64,000 nt of DNA from NCBI RefSeq assembly GCF_003999375.1, contig NZ_RJLC01000017.1, positions 62,001-126,000 on the forward strand, written 5' to 3'. Position 1 is the stretch's first letter. Every line of letters starts with the position of its first letter. This stretch comes from Pseudidiomarina mangrovi (GTDB lineage Bacteria; Pseudomonadota; Gammaproteobacteria; Enterobacterales; Alteromonadaceae). The notes under the pieces were generated by a model. It saw only the letters and a list, made by a program, of their open reading frames with translations. It did no database searches and was not told the DNA's origin. The translations under genes were made by a program, and so were the position numbers. Positions 19,277 to 27,220 of this stretch are shown one piece after another.

Positions 19277-22200
19277 GGCTTTGGCTCCACAGCAACAACC
19301 TGTTTACGGTCCACCAGCGCATACAAACACGGAATAAACAGTAAGGTCAGTAAGGTGGAGAACAGTAGACCAGCAATCACGCTAATCGCCATAGGCGCAC
19401 GAATTTCTGCCCCTTCGCCTAAGCCAAGAGCCAACGGCATCAGACCCAGTACGGTCGTTAACATGGTCATCAGAATTGGCCGTAAGCGCTGCTGTGCGGC
19501 ATCGCGCACCGCAGCTACGCGGTCTAATCCGGCGGTGCGCAGCTGATTAATGCGGTCAACCAACACAATGGCGTTGTTCACCACAATACCGGCCAACATG
19601 ATCAAACCGATAAACACAATGATGCTCAGCTCGGTTCCCATCAGGTACAAGCCAAGAATAGAGCCAGCTCCGGCTAATGGCACACTCAAGAGAATGAACA
19701 GCGGGTGCAGCAATGATTCAAATTGTGACGCCATCACCAAATACACCAAGAATACTGCGAGTACTAAGGCAAATTGCAGCGATTGGAAGGATTGCTGCAT
19801 TTCTTCATTTTGCCCGGCCACATTAGCAGTGATGGTCATGGGTAATTGCGTTTGTGCGACAATCTGTTGTGCTTCAGCAACCGCCGCGCCAAGGTCACCA
19901 TAGGCTAAGTTTGCTTCAACCAGCGCGGTGCGTTGCTGGTCAACGCGGGTAATCTCGCTTGGCCCAACAATAGCGGTGACATCAGCCACTGCTGATAATG
20001 GAATTTCACGCTCAGCACCGGGGTTGATGATCAACTGCCGTAAATCTTGCAGTGAATCACGATCAGCCTGTTCACTGCGTACTAAAATATCAATTTTGCG
20101 GTCGGCGAGGCTGAATTGACTGGCCACCCGGCCACCAATTTTGGTGGCCAGCAATTCACTGACTTCGGCGCTGGTGAGCCCATATTGCGCGAGGCGCTGA
20201 TGATCAAAGGCTACCGCCAGTTCAGGTTGGCCATCGGTCATATTCACGCGGATATCGGTGTAGCGCTCGCTGCCGGCAAACTGCTGGGCTAATTGCTCAG
20301 CGGCTTGCTGTAACAAGGTCAGGTCATAACCGGTGATTTCTACCGTGATGGGGCTGCTGAAGCTGAACAGTTCTGGCCGGCCTAATTTCACCATCAGCCC
20401 AGGAATACGGTCGGTTTGTTGGCGCAAGCGTTGCTGCACCCACTGTTCATCGGCAGCACTAGCACTGCTCGCCATCACCACATTGAAGCGGCCCCACTGA
20501 TTTCCACTTTGCCCGGGTGCGGCATTTAATAAGCTACCGGTGCCAGCAACACTGTAATAGCGGCTAACTAGTGCGGTTAATTGTGGGTCATTGGCAATAG
20601 TTGCCGCCAGCCCGGCGAGAACCTGGTCGGTTTCGCTGATGGTTGCACCCGGTTGCAGCTCAACTTCTACATAGAACTCGCCTTGCGCCATGCTCGGCAA
20701 CAAGGCAACCGGCAGTTGTGGTAGGAGCGCGTAACAGGCAGCCGCCGCTACCACAATAATGGTTAAGGTTGCTTTGGCATGCTGCAAGGCACGCTCTAGT
20801 AAGCCTTGATAGGCGCGGGCAAGGCCCTGATAAAGCCAGTTAAAGGCTGCCAGCAAGGGCTTGGTGATACCCCCAAAGACCTTACCAAGAGCACGCCATA
20901 GCAGTGTTAGCACAGCCACCACCGCAAACGGTAACCAGCGAAATAGCAGCTGCCCAGGAAATGCCAACAGATACTGCCACCAACGGCTTGGCGCTGGTTT
21001 AGCCGGTGGTAAAAATGGATCCGCAGCGCTGCTGTTGGCTTTGCTACGCGATAGCATAGGAATCAAACTAAGCGCTACAAGCAGCGAAGCGGCTAACGAG
21101 AAGGTCACGGTCAGTGCTTGATCACGAAACAATTGTCCGGCTATGCCTTCAACAAACACCAGCGGAAAAAATACCGCCATAGTGGTTAAGGTTGAGGCGG
21201 TAATGGCGCCCGATACCTCGCTGGCGCCTTTTTCGGCAGCGACTGTGCCATCGTCGCTAGCGGCTTGATGGCGGGCAATGTTTTCTAGCACCACAATGGC
21301 GTTATCCACCAGCATACCGACCGCTAAGGCAATACCGCCCAACGACATCATGTTGAGCGATACTTGGTAGCCATGCATCAAGTTAAAGGTCGCAATAATC
21401 GAAATTGGAATGGCTAATGAGATAATGACCGTTGGCCATATGCGTTGTAAAAACAGGTAAATGATCACCATAGCGAGCGCGCCACCGAGCAGGGCTGCAT
21501 CGCGTACTTCTGAAATAGCGGCGCTAATAAACACCGCTTGGTCATAAATTGGCTTGATTTCGTATTCAGCGGGAATCAATTTGGCCTGTTGTAATTGCGC
21601 TAAATGAGCTTGCACGGCCTTTGATACTGCCACGGTATTCGCGTCACCTTCTTTGTAAAGCGATACCTCGACCGCTTCTAAGCCGGCAACGCGGCTAATT
21701 GAATCACGTTCTTTGTAACTATTACTAACGGTAGCAATATCACGCAGCAGCACCGGCCGCTCATTGCGCGAGGTGATATAAATCGCGCGCATATCGTCGA
21801 GATTCTGGAATTGATTGAGGGTACGCACCAAGTATTCAGCGCGCTCAGACTCAATACGCCCGCCCGAGAGGTTGATGTTTTCCTCGCGCAAGCGAGAAAT
21901 GATCAAGCTCATCGGAATTTGTAACTGACTGGCGCGTTGTTCGTTCACCAGTACCTGAATTTCGTCTTCTAAACCGCCACCCAGACGCACCGAAGCGACC
22001 CCTTCAACACCCTCTAATTGGCGTTTCAGATCTTCTTCGGCGTAGGTACGCAGGCGTTTCAGGCGTTCGATACTGACGTTATCATCAGCGGCTTTGAGCC
22101 CTAGCGCCAGTCGATATACCGGCTCTTCAGCTGGGTTAAAACGCAATAGTGTTGGTTTTTCAATATCTAGCGGTAAGTTGACCAGGTCGAGCTTTTCGCG

Positions 22201-22524
22201 CACGTCGAGGCTGGCCATATCCATATTGGTGCCCCACGAAAACTCCAATACCACATCGCTTTGCCCTGCACGTGATACCGATTCAATCCGACGAATTCCT
22301 TTCACCGTACCGAGGTTTTCCTCAATAGGCTTACTAATCAGCTGTTCCACTTCACTTGGCGCACCACCTGGGTAATCGGTGCGCACGGTCAGGGTGGGGT
22401 AGGCCAAATCAGGCAGTAAAGTTACTGGAATACGGCCTAATGCCACTAACCCAAATAACAGCACCGCGAGGGTGATCATCGATATGGTGACAGGGCGGCG
22501 CACCGCCAAACGAACTAAGCTCAT
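19273..22524 (-). CDS. RND efflux pump inner-membrane subunit, first of a pair, with central insertion
   Basis: This 1083-residue RND transporter has the usual N-terminus (MSLVRLAVRRPVTISMITLAVLLF), the TM4 block GMLVDNAIVVLENI and the second-half block [17 protein letters not shown]. It is about 60 residues longer than its neighbour because of a stretch between its two halves (about residues 490-590) that begins with a Pro/Ala linker and holds an extra hydrophobic segment (FRWLPFAVVAVLTLLWRAL) before TM7. It overlaps the adaptor upstream and the second pump downstream by ATGA. Substrate is unknown. Confidence 0.92.
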   Translation of the reverse strand: MSLVRLAVRRPVTISMITLAVLLFGLVALGRIPVTLLPDLAYPTLTVRTDYPGGAPSEVEQLISKPIEENLGTVKGIRRIESVSRAGQSDVVLEFSWGTNMDMASLDVREKLDLVNLPLDIEKPTLLRFNPAEEPVYRLALGLKAADDNVSIERLKRLRTYAEEDLKRQLEGVEGVASVRLGGGLEDEIQVLVNEQRASQLQIPMSLIISRLREENINLSGGRIESERAEYLVRTLNQFQNLDDMRAIYITSRNERPVLLRDIATVSNSYKERDSISRVAGLEAVEVSLYKEGDANTVAVSKAVQAHLAQLQQAKLIPAEYEIKPIYDQAVFISAAISEVRDAALLGGALAMVIIYLFLQRIWPTVIISLAIPISIIATFNLMHGYQVSLNMMSLGGIALAVGMLVDNAIVVLENIARHQAASDDGTVAAEKGASEVSGAITASTLTTMAVFFPLVFVEGIAGQLFRDQALTVTFSLAASLLVALSLIPMLSRSKANSSAADPFLPPAKPAPSRWWQYLLAFPGQLLFRWLPFAVVAVLTLLWRALGKVFGGITKPLLAAFNWLYQGLARAYQGLLERALQHAKATLTIIVVAAAACYALLPQLPVALLPSMAQGEFYVEVELQPGATISETDQVLAGLAATIANDPQLTALVSRYYSVAGTGSLLNAAPGQSGNQWGRFNVVMASSASAADEQWVQQRLRQQTDRIPGLMVKLGRPELFSFSSPITVEITGYDLTLLQQAAEQLAQQFAGSERYTDIRVNMTDGQPELAVAFDHQRLAQYGLTSAEVSELLATKIGGRVASQFSLADRKIDILVRSEQADRDSLQDLRQLIINPGAEREIPLSAVADVTAIVGPSEITRVDQQRTALVEANLAYGDLGAAVAEAQQIVAQTQLPMTITANVAGQNEEMQQSFQSLQFALVLAVFLVYLVMASQFESLLHPLFILLSVPLAGAGSILGLYLMGTELSIIVFIGLIMLAGIVVNNAIVLVDRINQLRTAGLDRVAAVRDAAQQRLRPILMTMLTTVLGLMPLALGLGEGAEIRAPMAISVIAGLLFSTLLTLLFIPCLYALVDRKQVVAVEPKP

Positions 22525-23615
22525 GATTGTTGCTCGCTGCGAATGACCTCAACCAAGGCGGCATCTTTCAAATTGGCTTGGCCATTGACCACAATCTGGT
22601 CGCCAAGCGCGATGCCTTCGATAATCTCAATGCGCTGTTCATCTTCAAAACCAATTTTCACGTCCACTTTATGGGCAACACCTTCAGCATCCACGGTAAA
22701 TACGCTGTACTGGTTATCTAGACTGATGACCGCATAACGTGGCAAGGTCATGGTGTTGTCGCGAGTTGCATAATTGAGATTGACGTGGGCAAACATGCCC
22801 GGCTTCAGCTGATTATCGCTATTGTTGACGGTCAGTACCACGCGGAAGGTGCCAGACTGAGTGTCCACCACTGGGCTAATGCGGGCTACCGTGGCGTCAA
22901 TGCTTTGATTGGGGTAGGCGCTCACGCGCAGTTGCGCGCTTTGCCCTACGGCAATATTTTTTAGTTCACGCTCGGGTAAGTAGACGTTGCCTTGCAGGGC
23001 ATCGCTGGCAACGATATGAAACAGTTTCGCGCTCTCGTACTGCTTGATTAAGTTACCAAGTTTGACATAGCGTTTTGACACGAAGCCACTGATTGGTGCA
23101 CGAATTTCAGTTTCTGCTAAGTTCAAGGCCGCCATATCATAGCGTGCTTGCAACAAATCCACTTGATAGCGCAGTTTGTCGTAAGCGTCAGCGCTAATCA
23201 TGTCGCGTTCAGCCATGTCTTTTACCCGTTTCAATTCTTGTTGCACGCTGCTTAGCTCGGCCTGTGCTTGCGCCGCTTGAATACGGTATTCGTGGTCGCG
23301 TACCCGGGCGAGAAGTTGCCCTTGCTGCACAAAGTCACCTTCTTCCACCAGAATGTCTTCAATCAACCCGTTGGCTTTACTGACTACATCGGTTTCGGCG
23401 ATGGCTTCAAGCGTAGCGGTGGTTTTGAAACTTGCGGTAATGGAGCTACTACCCACCAACTGTGTTGCCACTGGTATCCGTGCAACAACTTCGGCTGTTT
23501 CCGTTTGATTAGAGGCGCCGGCTTGACCGCAACCGTTTAGTAACAGACTAGAAGTCAGTAATAAAACGGCCAAACCGGCAGAAGGGTAACGGGTATTCAC
23601 GGTAACTGTGTTCAT
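22521..23615 (-). CDS. RND efflux periplasmic adaptor (membrane fusion lipoprotein)
   Basis: This 364-residue adaptor links the inner-membrane pump to an outer-membrane channel. It has a signal ending LLLNGC (Cys29, likely lipidated), then the lipoyl-like half (ANGLIEDILVEEGDFVQQGQLLARV), an alpha-helical hairpin (about 125-185), the second lipoyl half (IRAPISGFVSKRYVKLGNLI) and the beta-barrel domain. The frame is open to 23708, but AGGACC 8 bases before ATG 23615, and the signal peptide beginning there, decide for this start. It is first in an operon with two RND pumps. Confidence 0.92.
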   Translation of the reverse strand: MNTVTVNTRYPSAGLAVLLLTSSLLLNGCGQAGASNQTETAEVVARIPVATQLVGSSSITASFKTTATLEAIAETDVVSKANGLIEDILVEEGDFVQQGQLLARVRDHEYRIQAAQAQAELSSVQQELKRVKDMAERDMISADAYDKLRYQVDLLQARYDMAALNLAETEIRAPISGFVSKRYVKLGNLIKQYESAKLFHIVASDALQGNVYLPERELKNIAVGQSAQLRVSAYPNQSIDATVARISPVVDTQSGTFRVVLTVNNSDNQLKPGMFAHVNLNYATRDNTMTLPRYAVISLDNQYSVFTVDAEGVAHKVDVKIGFEDEQRIEIIEGIALGDQIVVNGQANLKDAALVEVIRSEQQS

Positions 23616-23684
23616 GACTAAGGTCCTATTGGCAAACTGATTCATTGCATGGAGATATGCAGAACCCGTGCCAAGTTTATTTGG

Positions 23685-23699
23685 TGTTTTATAAAAACA
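23685..23699. promoter_or_regulatory. 15-bp palindrome upstream of the RND efflux operon
   Basis: A perfect inverted repeat TGTTTT-ATA-AAAACA lies about 70 bases ahead of the adaptor start, in an AT-rich stretch (23616-23801) that must hold the operon promoter. Its size and place suit an operator for a local regulator, but no regulator gene is adjacent and AT-rich DNA makes chance palindromes likelier. I found no convincing -35/-10 pair here. Confidence 0.3.
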
Positions 23700-23801
23700 A
23701 TTAACCAATTGATTTAATTTGATTAATTTAATTTTCTCGGTTTAACTTTTGGGCGAGACAAAACCTGAGGTAGTAAAATACACCAACAATTGCGGCGCAA
23801 A

Positions 23802-24131
23802 TTAGTCAATTTGCTTATTTAATTGTAACGCTTGGTGACGGGCACGCTCGGCCGCTTCGCGGCGTTGCTGTTGTAACGTGGGGTTATGGCTATCTAAAAC
23901 CTGCTGCCGGCAACTTTGAAAGTGTTGTTGGCTCTCCACCCAACACTCATGAATGCTGGTGCTATTGGCCTGTTGCTGGTCTAAGCATGCACTTAAGCTA
24001 GCAACCGCCAGCTTCTTGCAAGGCTCAAACTCATTTTCGGTGGCCGAGGCTAGAACAACACTGGTAGCGATGAGGCTTCCCGATAGTGACACCGAAGCAA
24101 ACAGTAAAAGCTGTAACGCTGACCATTTCAT
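23802..24131 (-). CDS. Small secreted protein with twin CX10C motif, unknown function
   Basis: This 109-residue protein is not one I recognise. It has a Sec signal (about residues 1-32, hydrophobic core LLLFASVSLSGSLIATSVV) and a mature part with exactly four cysteines in two CX10C pairs, 13 residues apart, followed by a charged, glutamine-rich helical tail (QQQRREAAERARHQALQL). Twin CX9C/CX10C spacing is characteristic of helical hairpins stapled by two disulfides, which would suit the periplasm. The frame opens at 24158, but GAGGA 8 bases before ATG 24131 supports the shorter start. It is divergent from the 136-residue membrane protein gene. Confidence 0.65.
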   Translation of the reverse strand: MKWSALQLLLFASVSLSGSLIATSVVLASATENEFEPCKKLAVASLSACLDQQQANSTSIHECWVESQQHFQSCRQQVLDSHNPTLQQQRREAAERARHQALQLNKQID

Positions 24132-24237
24132 GATGTTAATCCTCGACCGTCTGAACACAAATCGTTGTTGGTCCTATTTATAGTGCATGTTGGGAATGTT
24201 TGAGCAGCAGCTTTAACTTAGCTGAAAGATCGGTTAT

Positions 24238-24266
24238 TTGACAACCTCAAATCATTTGGTTAAAGA
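24238..24266 (+). promoter_or_regulatory. Possible sigma-70 promoter for the 24317 gene
   Basis: A consensus -35 TTGACA (24238-24243) is followed after 17 bases by TAAAGA, a weak -10. The distance to the start at 24317 is reasonable. The -10 match is poor (3 of 6), so this is only a candidate. Confidence 0.35.
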
Positions 24267-24316
24267 TTAATCAATGGTATTCAGTGACAAAGTAAGCGAA
24301 AACAAGGACCCATGCT

Positions 24317-24727
24317 ATGTTATGGTTAATTCTGGTATTTATTTTTGTAATAGCTATTCCTGTCGCAATCATAGCGGCAAAGAATCAATCCGTGGTCATG
24401 GATGTGCTGGCAATGCACGAGAATTTGAAGCGTAACCATCCAGATGATGCCCTGAGTCAGCTTGGTCCACACGAATTTCAGAGAGCTTTTTATATCGTTA
24501 AGAAAAAGCGCGGTAATAAGCTACTCGGCCGAGCTTTTATATTGTGGTTTCTGGGACTATTCATCAGTATGATCGTTGCTTCCGCATTTTTTACCCTTGA
24601 CTACGATTCCTTGGGGGTGGTGGTGATGATTGTTTTGCCCCTGGGATTTGCGTGGTATGGGGTCAAGTCAGCGCGGGCAAAGATGCCTGAAATATTTGAG
24701 CAAATGCGCACGGAGCTCCGCTTGTAA
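24317..24727 (+). CDS. Small membrane protein of unknown function
   Basis: I do not recognise this 136-residue protein. It has a very hydrophobic N-terminal segment (residues 2-21), a basic and polar cytoplasmic-type stretch (about 35-70, with VKKKRGNK), and two further membrane helices (about 73-93 and 97-115), then a short charged tail. ATG 24317 has AAGGA about 7 bases upstream. The gene stands alone: divergent from the twin CX10C gene and convergent with gltA across a strong terminator. It has fewer of the CAG-rich codons that mark its neighbours. Confidence 0.6.
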   Translation: MLWLILVFIFVIAIPVAIIAAKNQSVVMDVLAMHENLKRNHPDDALSQLGPHEFQRAFYIVKKKRGNKLLGRAFILWFLGLFISMIVASAFFTLDYDSLGVVVMIVLPLGFAWYGVKSARAKMPEIFEQMRTELRL

Positions 24728-24731
24728 GTAT

Positions 24732-24749
24732 CTCTCACTCAGGTGAGAG
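24732..24749. terminator. Stem-loop preceding the 24317 gene terminator
   Basis: CTCTCAC-TCAG-GTGAGAG forms a perfect 7-bp stem with a 4-base loop just after the stop at 24727. It has no T-run of its own; it sits 4 bases before the terminator at 24754 and may add to it or protect the 3' end. Confidence 0.5.
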
Positions 24750-24753
24750 CAAT

Positions 24754-24781
24754 AAAAAACCGGCCTAAGCCGGTTTTTTTA
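24754..24781. terminator. Bidirectional intrinsic terminator between the 24317 gene and gltA
   Basis: An 11-bp stem AAAAAACCGGC with loop CTAA and arm GCCGGTTTTTT ends in a T-run on both strands. It lies between two convergent genes (stops at 24727 and 24794) and can end transcription from both sides. Confidence 0.92.
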
Positions 24782-24793
24782 TGTTTGCCTGAG

Positions 24794-26074
24794 CTACTTT
24801 TTAATGGCGACAAAATCGCGCTGGGTTTCACCGGTGTATAGTTGACGCGGGCGACCAATTTTTTGGTTTTCTTCACCCATCATCTCGTTCCAGTGTGAGG
24901 TCCAGCCAACGGTGCGTGATAGTGCGAAAATCACCGTGAACATGTTGGTTGGAATGCCAATGGCTTTCAAGATGATACCTGAGTAGAAATCTACGTTCGG
25001 GTAGAGTTTCTTCTCAACAAAGTATGGGTCTTCCAGCGCAATGCGCTCGAGTTCCATGGCCACATCTAACAGTGGGTCTTTGATGTTGAGTTCTTTCAGC
25101 ACTTCGTGTGCGCTGTCGCGCATCACCGTGGCGCGCGGGTCAAAGTTCTTGTACACGCGGTGACCAAAGCCCATCAAGCGGAATGGGTCATTCTTGTCTT
25201 TAGCCTTATCGATGTATTTTGGAATATTGGCAACACTGCCAATTTCCGCCAACATCTTCAAACACGCTTCGTTAGCACCGCCATGAGCAGGGCCCCACAG
25301 CGATGCAACACCGGCAGCAATACAGGCGTATGGGTTGGCACCCGATGAGCCAGCTAGGCGCACGGTAGAGGTTGAGGCGTTTTGCTCGTGATCGGCATGC
25401 AAGGTGAAGATACGGTCCATGGCCCGGGCAATGGTCGGGCTAATGATGTATTCCTCAGCTGGCACTGAGAACATCATGTTGAGGAAGTTCTCGGCGTAGT
25501 TCAGATCGTTGCGTGGATACACGAACGGCTGACCAATGCTGTATTTGTAGGCCATGGCCGCGATGGTTGGCATTTTTGCAATCAACCGATAGGCACTGCG
25601 TAGCCGCGTTTCTGGATCGTGAATGTCTAAGTCATCGTGGTAAAACGACGACAGTGCACCGGTTACGGCACATAGCATGGCCATCGGGTGGGCATCGCGA
25701 CGGAAGCCGTTAAAAAAGTTATGTAGCCCTTGATGGACCATGGTGTGCTTGGTAATGGTTTGCTTAAATTTGCTGTATTCTTCGGCCGTTGGTGCTTCAC
25801 CGTGTAGCAGCATATAACATACTTCGAGATAGTCCGCCTGCGTGGCGAGCTGATCAATCGGGTATCCGCGATGCAGAAGTACGCCTTTATCACCATCAAT
25901 GTAGGTAATCTTCGATTCGCATGAACCGGTAGCTAGAAAACCTGGGTCGAAAGTGAAATAACCATGCTTGCCAAGAGTACGCACGTCAATTACATCATAG
26001 CCGGCTGTACCAGTTAATACTGGCAATTCAATGGATTGGCCGTCAATCTGCAGGGTGGCTTTACGATCAGCCAT
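24794..26074 (-). CDS. gltA: Citrate synthase GltA, type II
   Basis: This 426-residue enzyme condenses acetyl-CoA and oxaloacetate to citrate. Catalytic residues fall at His264 (AHGGANEA), His305 ([13 protein letters not shown]) and Asp362 (NVDFYSGI), the same numbers as in E. coli GltA (427). The N-terminal [22 protein letters not shown] is typical of the hexameric NADH-sensitive proteobacterial type. A strong AAGGAGA site lies 8 bases before the ATG. It is divergent from sdhCDAB, and its promoter abuts a perfect 18-bp palindrome. Confidence 0.98.
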   Translation of the reverse strand: MADRKATLQIDGQSIELPVLTGTAGYDVIDVRTLGKHGYFTFDPGFLATGSCESKITYIDGDKGVLLHRGYPIDQLATQADYLEVCYMLLHGEAPTAEEYSKFKQTITKHTMVHQGLHNFFNGFRRDAHPMAMLCAVTGALSSFYHDDLDIHDPETRLRSAYRLIAKMPTIAAMAYKYSIGQPFVYPRNDLNYAENFLNMMFSVPAEEYIISPTIARAMDRIFTLHADHEQNASTSTVRLAGSSGANPYACIAAGVASLWGPAHGGANEACLKMLAEIGSVANIPKYIDKAKDKNDPFRLMGFGHRVYKNFDPRATVMRDSAHEVLKELNIKDPLLDVAMELERIALEDPYFVEKKLYPNVDFYSGIILKAIGIPTNMFTVIFALSRTVGWTSHWNEMMGEENQKIGRPRQLYTGETQRDFVAIKK

Positions 26075-26123
26075 AAGGAAATCTCCTTGTTTGGGTCTGC
26101 TTCATCACTAAAAAAGAGCGCTA

Positions 26124-26153
26124 GTTTTACTTGATCTTAACCCTGTTTGTCAA
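26124..26153 (-). promoter_or_regulatory. Likely gltA promoter
   Basis: On the minus strand a perfect -35 TTGACA (26153-26148) is followed after 18 bases by TAAAAC (26129-26124), about 50 bases ahead of the gltA ATG. The -35 directly abuts the palindrome at 26154-26171, so a bound regulator would contact or exclude RNA polymerase. Confidence 0.6.
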
Positions 26154-26171
26154 TTCAAACAGCTGTTTGAA
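26154..26171. promoter_or_regulatory. Perfect 18-bp operator-like palindrome upstream of gltA
   Basis: TTCAAACAGCTGTTTGAA is a perfect palindrome. It contains CAAAC-N4-GTTTG, the form described for PsrA-type TetR regulators of fatty acid metabolism in gammaproteobacteria. It touches the -35 of the gltA promoter. A second copy of the same design lies at 40993-41010 ahead of an acyl-CoA dehydrogenase operon. Confidence 0.7.
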
Positions 26172-26378
26172 GCGGGGTAATAGTCGATTCGATCGGGCAT
26201 TATTACGCGCTTTTGTGACATTTGGATGATCACTAAGGTGGTGATGGCGCTTGTTATACTGAGTTTAGTTTGCCGACGGTATACGACCAAGGTCGGATTG
26301 TATTCTACAGCGACATTTTATGTGCTGATCTGAATCACAAAAAATTACGTTTTTTCAGGTAATCCGCGTGATTGAGAA
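26172..26378. other. Intergenic region between the gltA operator and the sdh promoter
   Basis: The gltA-sdhC gap (26075-26495) is the only gene-free stretch over 300 bases. Besides the features listed separately, this part holds an isolated -10-like TATACT at 26255-26260 without a -35 at the right distance, and an inverted repeat AATCAC/GTGATT at about 26333-26373 enclosing AAAAAA/TTTTTT arms. I see no ORF or RNA gene that I can support. Binding sites for other regulators of the TCA cycle are plausible but not visible to me. Confidence 0.4.
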
Positions 26379-26407
26379 TTGTAATTCGTTGCTCTGGCTT
26401 ATATACT
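26379..26407 (+). promoter_or_regulatory. Likely sdhCDAB promoter
   Basis: TTGTAA (26379-26384), 17 bases, then TATACT (26402-26407) is the best sigma-70 pair ahead of sdhC. It predicts a transcript start near 26414 and a leader of about 80 bases, which contains a small hairpin TCCTC-AAGCGC-GAGGA. The small palindrome GAATT-GT-AATTC (26376-26387) overlaps the -35. Confidence 0.5.
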
Positions 26408-26495
26408 TTGGCAGCGATCTAGCAGGGTCCTCAAGCGCGAGGATGTTTGAAGTTCCGAGCATGTTATCAATGCTTTTCCACAAGGCACAACAATC

Positions 26496-26870
26496 GTGAA
26501 AAAACAAAGACCTGTAAATTTAGACTTAACAACAATTCAGTTTCCAGCAGCAGCCATTAGTTCAATTCTTCATCGTATCTCTGGAGTCATCATGTTGGTG
26601 GCTGTGGGCATGTTGGTGTGGGCATTGGCAACCTCGCTGCAATCAGCCGAAGGCTTTGCCATGGTGCATGGCTTGTTCAGCAGCTGGTTGGCCAAATTCA
26701 TCGCGTGGGGCATTTTAACAGCGTTGGGTTACCACCTGTTAGCAGGCGTCCGCCACATGTTTATGGACCAAGGTTATTTTGAAGAAATTAAATCGGGCCG
26801 TATTAGTGCACAAATCGTGTTCGTGTTGGCAATCGTGTTGTCAGCTTTAGCAGGAGTATGGTTATGGTAA
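26496..26870 (+). CDS. sdhC: Succinate dehydrogenase cytochrome b556 subunit SdhC
   Basis: This 124-residue membrane subunit anchors the enzyme and helps bind heme b and ubiquinone. It has three helices, the SSILHRISG motif with the quinone-site Ser and Arg, and the conserved HMFMD after LLAGVR, where the heme-ligand His lies. The start is GTG 26496 with AAGG upstream. It is first of the sdhCDAB genes and overlaps sdhD by 7 bases. Confidence 0.96.
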   Translation: MKKQRPVNLDLTTIQFPAAAISSILHRISGVIMLVAVGMLVWALATSLQSAEGFAMVHGLFSSWLAKFIAWGILTALGYHLLAGVRHMFMDQGYFEEIKSGRISAQIVFVLAIVLSALAGVWLW

Positions 26871-27220
26871 AAGTTGCAACGACCTTTGGTGGCAGCGGCA
26901 CACGCGATTACGTGTTACTGCGCGCCTCAGCCATTATTTTGGCCTTGTATGCCATTTTTATGGTGAGCTTTTTAGTTACCGCCGCGCCGCTTAGCTACGA
27001 CGTATGGACTAATTTGTTTGCCGGTTTAGGCATGAAGATTTTTACCATGTTGGCGCTCACCAGTGTATTGGTGCACGGCTGGATTGGTATCTGGCAAGTG
27101 TTAACCGATTACATCAAGAACTCTGGTTTACGTGCATTCATTCAATTTGTAGTCAGTGTGGCGCTCATTGTGTACTGGTTAGCCGGTCTGCTTGTAGTGT
27201 GGCCTGTAGGGGGTATGTAA
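26864..27220 (+). CDS. sdhD: Succinate dehydrogenase membrane anchor SdhD
   Basis: This 118-residue subunit has three membrane helices, with the DYVLLRASAIILALY start and the VHGWIGIWQVLTDYIK block holding the second heme-ligand His and the quinone-site Asp-Tyr pair. Two in-frame ATGs exist (26858 and 26864). AGGAG at 26852-26856 leaves one base before the first and 7 before the second, so 26864 is chosen. It is translationally coupled to sdhC, and the sdhA GTG follows its stop directly. Confidence 0.95.
   Translation: MVKVATTFGGSGTRDYVLLRASAIILALYAIFMVSFLVTAAPLSYDVWTNLFAGLGMKIFTMLALTSVLVHGWIGIWQVLTDYIKNSGLRAFIQFVVSVALIVYWLAGLLVVWPVGGM

Noticed and set aside
16205-22524. Recent tandem duplication of one RND gene
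   Set aside because: The two proteins differ along most of their length and in size by about 60 residues; they are old paralogues, as in MdtB and MdtC.
26255-26260. TATACT as the sdh promoter -10
   Set aside because: No -35 lies at 16-18 bases; the pair at 26379-26407 is better placed and spaced.
26204-26340. CRP-like sites TGTGA...TCAC between gltA and sdhC
   Set aside because: The TGTGA/TCACA-like halves are spaced 8-9 bases apart instead of 6, so they do not fit the CRP consensus.
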